From Mycolicibacterium flavescens (lineage in GTDB: Bacteria; Actinomycetota; Actinomycetes; Mycobacteriales; Mycobacteriaceae), in NCBI GenBank assembly GCA_900637135.1, contig LR134353.1:1860001-1924000 (forward strand): 64,000 nt of DNA, in the 5' to 3' direction. The notes beneath the pieces are model-generated. The model was given only the letters and a program-made list of their open reading frames with translations, did no database searches and had not been told where the DNA came from. The position numbers and the translations under genes were made by a program. How positions within the stretch are numbered: position 1 is the first letter of the stretch; the number at the start of each line of letters is the position of its first letter. Below are positions 35,860 through 44,558 of the stretch, piece by piece.

Positions 35860-37002
35860 TCACCGCACCGCCTGAAGCGCGTCACGCATCCGGGCGAAGT
35901 GCTTGGGCGCCCAGATGTCCTGGTCCTCGCCCCAACCGATGCGGCCGTCCATGTCGAACCGCATCAATGCGGTGCTGCCGCTGCCGTATTCGCTGATGTG
36001 GCTGACCGTGAAGCCTTCTGTGGCCATTCGCCGTCCCAGCGTGTCGGTCAATTGCAGCTCCATGTGCGAACTCCACCCGGTGGCCGGGTCGCGGTAGTTC
36101 TTCATCGAGCTGGCCGGCTTGTCGAGGGAGGCGAATTCGCCGTCGCGCAGAAGCCATCCGTGGTTGAGCGGTGACCAGCCGTCGGGGCGGCCCTCGGCGA
36201 CCCTGACGAAGGCCAGGAACCCGGCCTCCGGTCCGGTGTGGGCGAACACGTACTGGATGCGCCCGCGTCCGCGCTCGCGTTCGATCTGACGCCACAGCGG
36301 CCCGCCCGGGTGCAGGACCCGCCCGCTGTCGTCTGTTGGTCTGCCGCTGTCCGGTTTCCGAGGGGGACGGGGCGCGCCGCGCGGTGCCCACGACCGGTCT
36401 CGTACCGAGTAGCAGTCGATCGGTATGTGCTCGCCGTCCAACGTCAGCGCGCCGGTCACGTGTCCGACCTGGTCGAAGTGCGTGTGGTTCATGAACGGTG
36501 GTTCGCCGGGGGTGAAGCGGCGCGGATCGTGCAGGCCCTCGAAGTGCAGGCGAATGGCGAAGTCGGCTGCCGCATCGGCGAATTCAATCTGGTATTCCCG
36601 CAGGGGACGCAACATTCGCACCGAGAAGCCGCCGCCGGGAATGGTGATGTCGCGCAGGTCCGGGTTCGGGTCAGTCACCGGCACCTCGGTCTGCATCCGG
36701 AAGTAGCGCAGCTTGTCCGGGAAGGCGCCGCGCGGGTCCCACAGGTACACGCGCCAGGTGACGGTGCGCCGGGTGGTGTGGAAGGTCGCGTGCAGCCAGC
36801 ATCCGATCTTGCGTTCGGGGATGTTGAAGGACCACCAGGTTGTCTCGGCCCAGTACGGGTCGCCTTCGGGGGCCGGGTGGAAGTTGTCGTCGGCGGGGAG
36901 CATCGGCGTATCGGCGGTGATCACCGCGGTCCGATGCGCCCGATCTGTGGTGTCCGTGCGATCCGTCTGCGTCGCTGCGTCCGGACTACTGGCCCGTGGC
37001 AT
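35860..37002 (-). CDS. Uncharacterised protein, possible DUF7064/7065 or AttH/CrtC-like fold
   Basis: A 380-residue soluble protein without signal peptide, first gene of an operon with the CoA transferase. It is rich in aromatic residues and beta-strands (YWAETTWWSFNIPERKIGCW, VTWRVYLWDPRGAFP, RDRSWAPRG). Two similar halves are suggested: one before and one after a low-complexity linker near residues 210-235. This pattern recalls the lipocalin-like AttH/CrtC proteins, some of which hydrate or cyclise terpenoids. I am unsure of the family. ATG 37002 is 18 bp from motif site S3. Confidence 0.7.
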   Translation of the reverse strand: MPRASSPDAATQTDRTDTTDRAHRTAVITADTPMLPADDNFHPAPEGDPYWAETTWWSFNIPERKIGCWLHATFHTTRRTVTWRVYLWDPRGAFPDKLRYFRMQTEVPVTDPNPDLRDITIPGGGFSVRMLRPLREYQIEFADAAADFAIRLHFEGLHDPRRFTPGEPPFMNHTHFDQVGHVTGALTLDGEHIPIDCYSVRDRSWAPRGAPRPPRKPDSGRPTDDSGRVLHPGGPLWRQIERERGRGRIQYVFAHTGPEAGFLAFVRVAEGRPDGWSPLNHGWLLRDGEFASLDKPASSMKNYRDPATGWSSHMELQLTDTLGRRMATEGFTVSHISEYGSGSTALMRFDMDGRIGWGEDQDIWAPKHFARMRDALQAVR

Positions 37003-37020
37003 GGCGTCATCCTAACGTAA

Positions 37021-37035
37021 AGGATACTAATTTAG
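37021..37035 (+). promoter_or_regulatory. Cluster motif site S3
   Basis: AGGATACTAATTTAG lies just upstream of the leftward gene that starts at 37002 and differs from S1 at two of 15 positions. On the minus strand TAGTAT (37029-37024) could be the -10 of that gene, so the site overlaps the promoter. The flanking 37036-37093 holds nothing else. Confidence 0.5.
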
Positions 37036-37093
37036 GCGATACTCTCGAGATCAGCGCCGGCGAATCTATGGCGGGCATGATCTGCGCCAATCC

Positions 37094-37954
37094 TCATGTA
37101 GCCGAACGCTTCTCGGGGCGTTGTCGAGGGATGTCGAAAAGCGACTCCTGTGCAAGAGTGGCCACGATCCTGCCGTGCGTGGTGTAGAGGTGGCCGGAGT
37201 ACATTCCGCGCCCGCCCGCGGTCGCAACGGGATCGAGATCGATCAGCAGCCAGTCGTTCGGATCCGCGCCGCGGTGCAGCCACACCGCGTGATCGACGCT
37301 CGGCAGCAGACCGACCTGCTCGATGTGCGGCGCACGGGACAATCCGGTGCACAGGTCGGACAGGAACACCACACCGCAGGCCCGCATGTTGGGGTCATCG
37401 GCCAACGGTTCGCGGATCCGCAGCCACATTCGAGCAGGCCAGCGGTACCAGGGCCGGGTGTCCTCGGGGACGCGGGCCTCCACGTCGAACGTGCGCGACG
37501 CGTTGAGCTGGTGCGTGTCCAGCTCGTCCGGCGGCTGCACCCGCGGTAGTTCGGCGGCCTGATACTCGGGCGCGTCGGGTTTCGGACGGCTGAACGAACA
37601 GGACATCGAGAAGATCACCCCGTCGTTCTGTACGGCGGTGACGCGGCGTCCCGAGTAGCGTCCGCCGTCGCGGTCCCGTTCCACCCGCAGCTCGATCGGT
37701 GCGCTGGCATCACCCGCGAGCAGGAAATAGCCGTGGATGGAGTGTGCGATGCGATCCTCGGGCACCGTGAGGCTCGCCGCACGCAGCGCTTGGGCCGCCA
37801 CCTGCCCGCCGTAGATCGTGCGCCTGCCCGTCACGCTGACCGGATCGGCCCGAAAGCGGTCGTGCCGCAGCGGCTTGATGCGGAGCACCTCGGCGACGGT
37901 GGTCGGGGTGAGCTGCTCGCCGTCGAAAACCTCGCGCGTCAAGCTCATTGCCAT
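37094..37954 (-). CDS. Acyl-CoA thioesterase II (TesB family)
   Basis: A 286-residue double-hotdog thioesterase that releases free acid and CoA from acyl-CoA. The N-terminal hotdog shows TIYGGQVAAQALRAASLTV and the motif HSIHGYFLLAGD. The C-terminal half has LLPSVDHAVWLHR with the catalytic aspartate region, then GGRGMYSGHLYTTHGRIVATLAQESLF. It follows the acyl-CoA synthetase by 19 bp in the same operon. It may rescue CoA from blocked intermediates. ATG 37948 is an alternative start two codons in. Confidence 0.9.
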   Translation of the reverse strand: MAMSLTREVFDGEQLTPTTVAEVLRIKPLRHDRFRADPVSVTGRRTIYGGQVAAQALRAASLTVPEDRIAHSIHGYFLLAGDASAPIELRVERDRDGGRYSGRRVTAVQNDGVIFSMSCSFSRPKPDAPEYQAAELPRVQPPDELDTHQLNASRTFDVEARVPEDTRPWYRWPARMWLRIREPLADDPNMRACGVVFLSDLCTGLSRAPHIEQVGLLPSVDHAVWLHRGADPNDWLLIDLDPVATAGGRGMYSGHLYTTHGRIVATLAQESLFDIPRQRPEKRSAT

Positions 37955-37973
37955 CCCCAGTTCGCGGACGTGG

Positions 37974-39560
37974 TCACACCCGCCTGCCGGCTTCGGCCCA
38001 ATAGGCGTCCCTGATCGATCGTTTCATCAGCTTTCCGGTCTCGGTGCGCGGGAGCTGGGCGGTGAACTCCACCGAACGCGGACACTTGAACCCGGCCAAT
38101 CGCGACCGGCCGAAAGCGATAATTTCCGCGGCCAGGGCGTCGGACGGTTCCGCGTCGGCGACGAGTTCGATCACCGCCTTGACTTGTTCGCCCCATTCCG
38201 GATCGGGTATCCCGATCACCGCCACGTCGGCGACGGCCGGATGGCTCGACAAAACCCCCTCGACCTCGGCCGGGTAGATGTTGACGCCGCCGCTGATGAT
38301 CATGTCCTTGGCGCGGTCGCAGATGAACAAGTAGCCGTCGTCGTCGAGATAGCCCATGTCGCCCAGCGTGAAGGCGTTCCCGCGGTGCACCGACGCCGTG
38401 AGCTCGGCGTCGTTGCGGTACTCGAAGCTCCGCCCGGCCACCGACTCGATGTAGACGTGGCCGATTTCGTTGGCGGGCAGCGGATTTCCCTCATCACCGA
38501 GAATCTTGACGTTCATGCCGCGCACCGGCCGCCCGACCGTGCCGGGTTTTTCCAGCCAGCGATAAGGTTTGGCGATTGTGGCCGCGCCCTCGGTGCCGCC
38601 GTAGGTCTCCCAGATGACGGGACCCCACCAATCCATCATGTCCTTCTTGACCTGCAGCGGGCACGGTGCCGCCGAGTGCACCACCGAACGCAGGCTCGAC
38701 ACGTCGTACTTGTCGCGGACCTCGCGTGACAGCTTGAGCATTCGCACGAATTGGGTGGGCACCATGTAGGCCGACGTGACCGGGTGCCGGTCGATGGCGG
38801 CCAGGGTCTGCTCCGCGTCGAACTTGCCGAGGATCACCAACGCCTGACCGACGTGGAGCGCCCCGAGATAGAAGCTCTGGCAACCGGCGTGATGCATACC
38901 CGTCGACACCAGGTGCGCGCCGTCGAACGGCCGGAAGTCGAAGGCGCGGCCGAAAACCGCCATGGCATTGGCGGCCTCGGACGGATCGCGATCCTCGAGA
39001 GCGCGCATGATGCCCTTCGGCTTACCGGTGGTCCCCGACGAATACCGGATGGAATCGCCTTGTCTGCGGCCTGCGGGCGGCGTCGGCGGGTGGTCGGCCA
39101 CCAATTCGGTGTCGGTGATGAATCCGGCGGGCAGGCCGTTCCCAGACCCGGAACCGACGACGACCCGCAGGGTGGCGCCGCCTGCCGCGGCGGCGCACCG
39201 GTCCAGGTCGTCGACGTGGGATACCAGGGCGGTGGCGCCGGAGTGTTCGAGGATCGAGGCGAACTCGTCTGCCGACAGCGTCGGGTTCAGCGTCAGGTAG
39301 CGCAGACCGATCTCGGTGGTCGCCAACTGCCACACCACGGCGTCGACGTCGTTCGGCAGCGCGTACGCGACCGCCTCGCCGTCTCGTAGGCCGTGGGCGC
39401 GCAAGGCGTTGGCCACCCGGTGGGCTGCCGCGGCGAGTTCACCGAAGCTCATAGTGCGCCCGCTGGGCGACTCGGCGATCGCCGGGGCGTGGGGGTGATC
39501 TTCGGAGATCCACCACACTCCGAGTCGCTGGTCCCACGGATGCTTCACGAGCGCTCCCAT
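37974..39560 (-). CDS. Acyl-CoA synthetase (AMP-binding, FadD type)
   Basis: A 528-residue ligase that activates a carboxylic acid to acyl-CoA with ATP. ATG 39560 was chosen; TTG 39566 is an alternative. The motifs are the P-loop YSSGTTGKPKG, YGGTEGAATIAKP, the hinge GDMGYLDDDGYLFICDRAKD with ISGGVNIYP, and the catalytic lysine in PRTETGKLMKRS. The operon promoter has TATACT as the -10 inside motif site S4. With the aldehyde dehydrogenase and P450s it supplies the CoA ester for the dehydrogenases. Confidence 0.93.
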   Translation of the reverse strand: MGALVKHPWDQRLGVWWISEDHPHAPAIAESPSGRTMSFGELAAAAHRVANALRAHGLRDGEAVAYALPNDVDAVVWQLATTEIGLRYLTLNPTLSADEFASILEHSGATALVSHVDDLDRCAAAAGGATLRVVVGSGSGNGLPAGFITDTELVADHPPTPPAGRRQGDSIRYSSGTTGKPKGIMRALEDRDPSEAANAMAVFGRAFDFRPFDGAHLVSTGMHHAGCQSFYLGALHVGQALVILGKFDAEQTLAAIDRHPVTSAYMVPTQFVRMLKLSREVRDKYDVSSLRSVVHSAAPCPLQVKKDMMDWWGPVIWETYGGTEGAATIAKPYRWLEKPGTVGRPVRGMNVKILGDEGNPLPANEIGHVYIESVAGRSFEYRNDAELTASVHRGNAFTLGDMGYLDDDGYLFICDRAKDMIISGGVNIYPAEVEGVLSSHPAVADVAVIGIPDPEWGEQVKAVIELVADAEPSDALAAEIIAFGRSRLAGFKCPRSVEFTAQLPRTETGKLMKRSIRDAYWAEAGRRV

Positions 39561-39570
39561 CTTCAATTAG

Positions 39571-39592
39571 CTATAACAGTATACTCAATATG
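39571..39592. promoter_or_regulatory. Cluster motif site S4
   Basis: The palindrome AGTATACT at 39578-39585 is the core; read leftwards AGTATACTGTTATAG (39585-39571) and rightwards AGTATACTCAATATG (39578-39592) both fit the motif at about 11 of 15 positions. The leftward TATACT (39583-39578) is a near-perfect -10 for the acyl-CoA synthetase operon, with a leader of roughly 10 nt. Confidence 0.5.
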
Positions 39593-39629
39593 TGGCGCCG
39601 GACAGGCCAGATGCCGAGTCACTCGGAGG

Positions 39630-41087
39630 TCACCGGTCTTGCGGGGTGGTGGCCGTGACGTGTGCGCGCATCCGCACCACGGCCAGCTCGCTGTCGCCGG
39701 CCAGCAGCGCGTCGGCGATGCTGCGGTGCGCCGGATCGATGGCCTTCGAGGCCCGTTCGAGCGCCTGGGGGTCGTGATCGACGTACTGGGCGAAGAAGTT
39801 CCACCCCAGTCGCATGGTCACCCGGTGCACGAGGTCCAATGCCCGATTACCCGAGAGCCGGGCGAGCACGGAATGGAAGTCTTCGCGTTTGGCATACGCG
39901 GCGGTGACGCCCTGTTCGGACTCGGTGGCCAGCGCCTTCTCGATCATCGAGGCATCAACGGTGCCCGAGCGCACGGCGGAGGCCGCCCGCTCGGCGACCG
40001 CCAGTTCCAGGCCGGTGCGCAACTCCTGGATGTGTCGTGCGTTGACGCCGTGGCGGCGTAGGTAGATCGAGATGATCTCGGTCAGTGCCGAACTGTCGGG
40101 CTCCGCGACGAAGAGGCCGCCGCCGGGGCCGCGCCGGGTGAGCGCGATCTGCTGGTACTCGAGGATTCGGATGGCCTCACGCAGCACCGCCCGGCTGGCC
40201 TTGTACTTGGCCATCAGCGTGGCCTCGGAGCCGATGAATGTGCCAGGTGTCGCCCCGGTGTCGAGGACCCACGCGAAGATCTGTCTGGCCAGCGCCTCGC
40301 CGCGCTTGTCGCCGTCGGTGCCCGCCAGGGCGGTGGTGGGGTCCAGGGCCTGCACCGTCGCCGGCTGACGGTGAATGAACTCCGCTTCGGCGCGCAGATG
40401 CCTGCTCATCCGCTCGCGGGCCACGCCGGGGTTGTTGGTCAGGATCGCCCTGGCGATGCTCGCATGCGCGTGCTGTACTTCCTTGCTCATGCTGGCGGGC
40501 AGCATGGCCTCGTCCGCGAAGTGGAAATCAATGACGCGGCTGAAGGTTTCGACAAAGAGTTGTAAGACCGGATTCCCGGTCAGCGCGGCCAGTTGGGTGT
40601 GCAGGAGCCGGTATTCGGTGAAGTTGCCCGCCGACTCCTCCGCCAACGTTTCGCGCACGGTGCTGATATCGGCCTCACCGGCACGTTGCGAGGCCAGTTC
40701 GGCGACCAGTTCCTCCAGGATGATCCGGGTGTCGAAAAGTTCGTCGAGGGTGGCCTTGGCCCGCAGGAGGTAGATCAAGGTCGGGCCGATCACCGCGTCG
40801 ACGTCGGGTTCGTCGATGACCAGGCCGCCGCCGGTACCGCGCCGCATGCGGGCCACGCGCTGATGCTCGACGAGGCGCACGGCCTCCCGCAGCACGGCCC
40901 GACTCACCCCATATCGCTCGAGCAGTTCGGCCTCCGAACCGAGCACATGACCCACCGGCCAACCCAGTTCGATGACGTCGGCGACGATCTGTTCGGCGGC
41001 CCGACCCGCCAACTTGGCCTGCCGCGAGTCGATCCGCGGCGCGATCAGGTCCTGGTCCACGGGGTCACCGGTAGGTGGGTGGGCCAT
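39630..41087 (-). CDS. Tandem-duplicated GntR/FadR-type regulator (two HTH-FCD units)
   Basis: A 485-residue protein made of two complete FadR-like halves. Unit 1 has its winged helix at about 25-92 (SEAELLERYGVSRAVLREAV, RRGTGGGLVI) and an FCD domain to about 225. Unit 2 has SEATLMAKYKASRAVLREAI and RRGPGGGLFV near 280-325 and a second FCD domain to about 475. Normal FadR regulators of one unit work as dimers, so this may be a covalent pseudo-dimer with two unlike ligand pockets. It overlaps the upstream crotonase gene by 23 bp. Its ligand is unknown. Confidence 0.9.
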   Translation of the reverse strand: MAHPPTGDPVDQDLIAPRIDSRQAKLAGRAAEQIVADVIELGWPVGHVLGSEAELLERYGVSRAVLREAVRLVEHQRVARMRRGTGGGLVIDEPDVDAVIGPTLIYLLRAKATLDELFDTRIILEELVAELASQRAGEADISTVRETLAEESAGNFTEYRLLHTQLAALTGNPVLQLFVETFSRVIDFHFADEAMLPASMSKEVQHAHASIARAILTNNPGVARERMSRHLRAEAEFIHRQPATVQALDPTTALAGTDGDKRGEALARQIFAWVLDTGATPGTFIGSEATLMAKYKASRAVLREAIRILEYQQIALTRRGPGGGLFVAEPDSSALTEIISIYLRRHGVNARHIQELRTGLELAVAERAASAVRSGTVDASMIEKALATESEQGVTAAYAKREDFHSVLARLSGNRALDLVHRVTMRLGWNFFAQYVDHDPQALERASKAIDPAHRSIADALLAGDSELAVVRMRAHVTATTPQDR

Positions 41088-41898
41088 TGCGTCGTGGCGT
41101 CGCGCGTCTTTCGGCGACGGGCGGGTTCCCGATGTGGGTGTAGGCCATGCCGTTCTGCAGCGCGGTCGACCTGGTCATGTCTAGAGATTCCCATATCGCC
41201 CGGATGGTTCCCTGGATTGCATTCGGATTTCGCTCGGCGATAGTCGCGGCGATCTGGTGGGCGCGCTCCCAGAGCTGTTCGCGGTCGACGACCTCGGTCA
41301 CCAGCCCCAGTCGCAGCGCGGTGTGGGCAGAGATGCGCTCCTCTGTGCCCATCAGCGCCCAGCGCAGCACGTCGCCCAGTGGGACGCCGCGGTGCAGCAT
41401 GCCGATCGGTTCCAGCGCCGAGACGATCGACGCGTTCGCGTGTGGGTCGAAGAATGCGGCGTCCTCGGAGCAGATGATGATGTCAGCCTCGTTCAGCAGG
41501 TACTGCCCGCCTCCGGCCACCAGCCCGTGGACCGCGGTGATCACCGGCTTCCAGCACCGGTGCGCGATCTTCGGCGACACCCACACCCCGGGATCGAAGC
41601 TGTTCCACACGTTGGACTTAAGGAACCAACTCCCGTCGCCCTTGACGTCGACACCGGTGCAGAAGGCCCGATCGCCCGCCGCCCGTAGCACGACGACATG
41701 GATGTCGTCGGTATCGCGCACGGTTTCCCACACCCAGACCAATTCGCGGGCCATCCGCTCGGAGATGGCATTCATCGCATCGGGCCGATTCAACGTCACC
41801 GTCGCCACATGGTCCGAACCGACCGCGAAATCGATGGCCTGAAGCGCACCATCAGAGGTGCCCGGGTCGATGTTCGCGTGGGGGCTAGCGTAAATCAT
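41065..41898 (-). CDS. Enoyl-CoA hydratase/isomerase (crotonase) family, first
   Basis: A 277-residue crotonase. ATG 41898 is the first base of a likely leaderless transcript. The oxyanion-hole motifs are FCTGVDVKG and VHGLVAGGGQYLL; the region where the hydratase glutamates usually sit reads FFDPHANASIVSALEPIG, which is atypical, so the reaction could be isomerisation or C-C cleavage rather than hydration. It heads an operon with the tandem GntR. The divergent P450 shares its promoter region and site S5. Confidence 0.88.
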   Translation of the reverse strand: MIYASPHANIDPGTSDGALQAIDFAVGSDHVATVTLNRPDAMNAISERMARELVWVWETVRDTDDIHVVVLRAAGDRAFCTGVDVKGDGSWFLKSNVWNSFDPGVWVSPKIAHRCWKPVITAVHGLVAGGGQYLLNEADIIICSEDAAFFDPHANASIVSALEPIGMLHRGVPLGDVLRWALMGTEERISAHTALRLGLVTEVVDREQLWERAHQIAATIAERNPNAIQGTIRAIWESLDMTRSTALQNGMAYTHIGNPPVAERRATPRRNGPPTYR

Positions 41899-41920
41899 AG
41901 TATTCAGTGTACTAATAAAA
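41899..41920. promoter_or_regulatory. Cluster motif site S5
   Basis: Leftwards AGTACACTGAATACT (41913-41899) matches S6 at 12 of 15 positions; rightwards AGTGTACTAATAAAA (41906-41920) also fits. The leftward TACACT (41911-41906) is a -10 ending 7 nt before the crotonase ATG at 41898, which predicts a leaderless mRNA. Rightward TAAAAT (41916-41921) could be the -10 of the P450 operon. Confidence 0.5.
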
Positions 41921-42016
41921 TGGATTCGCAACTGACACACGGGGAAATGAGATGGGCAGTTTGGGTGCACGAGTGACATGCGCCCGGGGTGCGAGTCGGC
42001 CCCGATGGGAGTGACC

Positions 42017-43288
42017 ATGACGAAGGCGTCCAGGGCGCCCCGGTCCGCCAAAGCAAGTCCGGGCCCGGCCGGGTTGCCGTACACCGACCTCGGCACTCGG
42101 CAGATGCTCGACGCTCCGTACGCGCGGATGGCCGAACTGCGCGCGCAAGCGCCCATCTCGTGGGCCACCGCCCCGCTGCTGCTGCGGGGCAAGGGCGGCT
42201 ACCTGGTGACCCGGCACGAGGACGTCGGCCTCGTCTTCGGCGACGATCGCTTCTCCAACGACATCATGAAGTACACCTCGGCGGGCCGGATCGCCTGGAT
42301 GCTGCCGTCGTCGATCCGGATGTTGACCGAGACCATGGTCTTTCGCGACGATCCCGACCACAAACGGCTACGGACGTTGGTACACAAGGCGTTCACGCCG
42401 AAGTTCGTCACCACGCTGGTGCCCGACATCAACAAGATCGCCGAACAACTCGCCGACGAGGTGGCGGCCGAACGCGACGTCGACTTGGTCCAGGCCTTCG
42501 CCGTCAAGCTGCCGCTGGCGGTCATCGCCACCATGCTCGGCATCGCCGACAAGGACCGCGACAGGTTCCACGACCTCGTGGAGAAGCTGGGCGACGACGC
42601 GGGACGTCGCGCCGGGCAGCTCCGCAGTGCGTATCACTCGATCAAGCTGTCTCGGCTCTTCGAAGAGATGATCGCCGATCGCCGGGCCAACCCCGACGAC
42701 GGGTTGATCTCAGAACTGGTGCGGGCCAACGACGGTGGGGACAAGCTCAGCCACAAGGAAGCCGTCGCGATGGTCTTCCTGCTGCTGCTGGCCGGCCACG
42801 ACACCACCTCGAGCCTGATCGGCAGCAGCGTGCTGGCCCTGACCCAGCATCCCGAGCAGCAGGACCTGTTGCGCAGCCAGCCCGAACTCCTCGAAACCAC
42901 CGCACTCGAGGAACTGTTGCGCTACACCGCCCCGGTGTCCTACGGCGCGGCCCGGCTTGCCAAGGAGGACATGGAGATTCGGGGTGTGCCCATCCCGCGC
43001 GGCTCCCAGTTACTGGGGGCGATCATCTCCGCCAACCGGGACGAGGCGGTGTTCGATAATCCGGATACATTGGACCTGAGCCGGAAGCCCAACCGGCACT
43101 TTGGGTTTGCCTTCGGTATCCACTACTGCCTGGGCCATCAACTCGCGAGGCTGGAAGGCCGCGCGGCGTTGAGCACCCTGCTGCGACGCTTCCCCAACTG
43201 GGAACTCAAGGTGCCGCCGGAGCAGCTGCATTACCGCCCGACGGTGTCGCTTCGCGGACTGACCAACCTACCGATACGGATGTACTGA
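42017..43288 (+). CDS. Cytochrome P450 (second)
   Basis: A 423-residue P450. ATG 42017 (MTKASRAPRSAKAS) follows GGGAG at 42007-42011; upstream in-frame starts exist at 41978, 42005 and 42011. The motifs are the I-helix LLLAGHDTTSS, ExxR in EELLR, and the haem loop FGFAFGIHYCLGHQ with C371. It is the first gene of a seven-gene operon running to 48977 (through hydratase, crotonase, kinase and fused dehydrogenase), so it very likely hydroxylates the pathway substrate or an intermediate. Electron donors are not encoded nearby. Confidence 0.93.
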   Translation: MTKASRAPRSAKASPGPAGLPYTDLGTRQMLDAPYARMAELRAQAPISWATAPLLLRGKGGYLVTRHEDVGLVFGDDRFSNDIMKYTSAGRIAWMLPSSIRMLTETMVFRDDPDHKRLRTLVHKAFTPKFVTTLVPDINKIAEQLADEVAAERDVDLVQAFAVKLPLAVIATMLGIADKDRDRFHDLVEKLGDDAGRRAGQLRSAYHSIKLSRLFEEMIADRRANPDDGLISELVRANDGGDKLSHKEAVAMVFLLLLAGHDTTSSLIGSSVLALTQHPEQQDLLRSQPELLETTALEELLRYTAPVSYGAARLAKEDMEIRGVPIPRGSQLLGAIISANRDEAVFDNPDTLDLSRKPNRHFGFAFGIHYCLGHQLARLEGRAALSTLLRRFPNWELKVPPEQLHYRPTVSLRGLTNLPIRMY

Positions 43289-43289
43289 T

Positions 43290-44558
43290 ATGACGCAGAC
43301 ACAACAGCAGGAATTCGACCACGCCATCAAGGACGAGGACATCGAACGCGCCAAGCTGCTGATCGGCATCGACGCCCCGACCAGCATCGACGAGTTCTAC
43401 CGTGAGGCCAGTGTCGACGGCATCCGCAACTTCGCCCGGGGCGCAGGCGATGACAACCCGTTGTTCTGCGATCCCGACTACGCCGCCGACACCCGGTGGG
43501 GCGGCGTCATTGCCCCGCCGATGATCTTCTCGGCGATGTCCAAGAAGATGCTCGGCGATCCGATTCCCGAGGATATCCGCAAGGCCACCAGGGGCCTGTT
43601 CTCCGGCATCCACGTCTTCGTCTCCGGCCAGACCACCGAGTGGTACCAGCCGGTGCGGCCGGGGGACTCGCTCTACGGCTTCGGCGGTTTGGAGTCGATC
43701 GAAGAGAAGCACAGCGAGTATGCGGGGCGATCCATCATCCGCATCATCCGCCAGGTGAAGGTGAACCAGCGCGCCGAGGTCGTCGCAGTGGCCCGCATCA
43801 TCCTGATCGCGACCGAGCGCCAGCGCTCCCGTGAGCGCGGCAAGTACATGGACATCCAGCCGGCGACCTACACCGACGAGCAGATCGCCGAGATCGACGA
43901 GATCTACGCCGCCGAGGACCCCCGCGGCGCGGAGCCGCGGTATTGGGAGGACGTGGAGGTCGGTGAGCCGCTGCCGAAGATGGTCAAGGGTCCGTTGACG
44001 CTCACCGACGTGATCAGCTTCCACTCGGGCGGTTACGGCTTCGGGCCGTACGGGATCGGCGCCGCGCGGATCGGCTACAAGAACCGCCAGCGCGTGCCCA
44101 AGTTCTACATCAAGAACGCCGCAGGCATCCCGGACGTCGCCCAGCGTCTGCACTGGGAGAACGAGTGGTCGCAGTCCATCGGCAACCCGATGGCCTACGA
44201 CTACGGCGTGATGCGCGAGTGCTGGCTCACGCACTTCGTCACCGACTGGATCGGTGACGACGGCTGGCTGGTGCGCCAACACGACGAGATGCGCAAGTTC
44301 AACTTCATCGGTGACACGCAGTTCATCACCGGCGAGGTCGTCGGCAAACGTATGGAGAACGGAAATGCGTTGGTGGACCTGGACTTCCGTTGCACAAGCC
44401 AGCGAGGCGAGGTCACCGCTCCTGCCACTGCCACCGTCGCTTTGCCCAGCCGCGAACACGGCCCGGTGATCCTGCCCACGCCGGACGAGGAACTGCGCCG
44501 GAAGGCCGCGGCGATGCTCGACCGGCACAACGAACTGATCGGAAAATCGCGGCGGTGA
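43290..44558 (+). CDS. Two-domain MaoC-type enoyl-CoA hydratase
   Basis: A 422-residue protein with two hotdog domains. The N-terminal FAS1-like dehydratase domain spans about 40-185 (ARGAGDDNPLFCDPDYA, IAPPMIF). The C-terminal MaoC domain spans about 205-400 (WEDVEVGEPLPKMVKGPLTL, FIGDTQFITGEVVGKR). The D-x-N-P motif is the hydratase catalytic region. It would hydrate an enoyl-CoA made by the dehydrogenases, comparable in role to ChsH1-ChsH2 of the steroid side-chain pathway. It starts 1 bp after the P450 stop and overlaps the next crotonase (GTGA). Confidence 0.88.
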   Translation: MTQTQQQEFDHAIKDEDIERAKLLIGIDAPTSIDEFYREASVDGIRNFARGAGDDNPLFCDPDYAADTRWGGVIAPPMIFSAMSKKMLGDPIPEDIRKATRGLFSGIHVFVSGQTTEWYQPVRPGDSLYGFGGLESIEEKHSEYAGRSIIRIIRQVKVNQRAEVVAVARIILIATERQRSRERGKYMDIQPATYTDEQIAEIDEIYAAEDPRGAEPRYWEDVEVGEPLPKMVKGPLTLTDVISFHSGGYGFGPYGIGAARIGYKNRQRVPKFYIKNAAGIPDVAQRLHWENEWSQSIGNPMAYDYGVMRECWLTHFVTDWIGDDGWLVRQHDEMRKFNFIGDTQFITGEVVGKRMENGNALVDLDFRCTSQRGEVTAPATATVALPSREHGPVILPTPDEELRRKAAAMLDRHNELIGKSRR

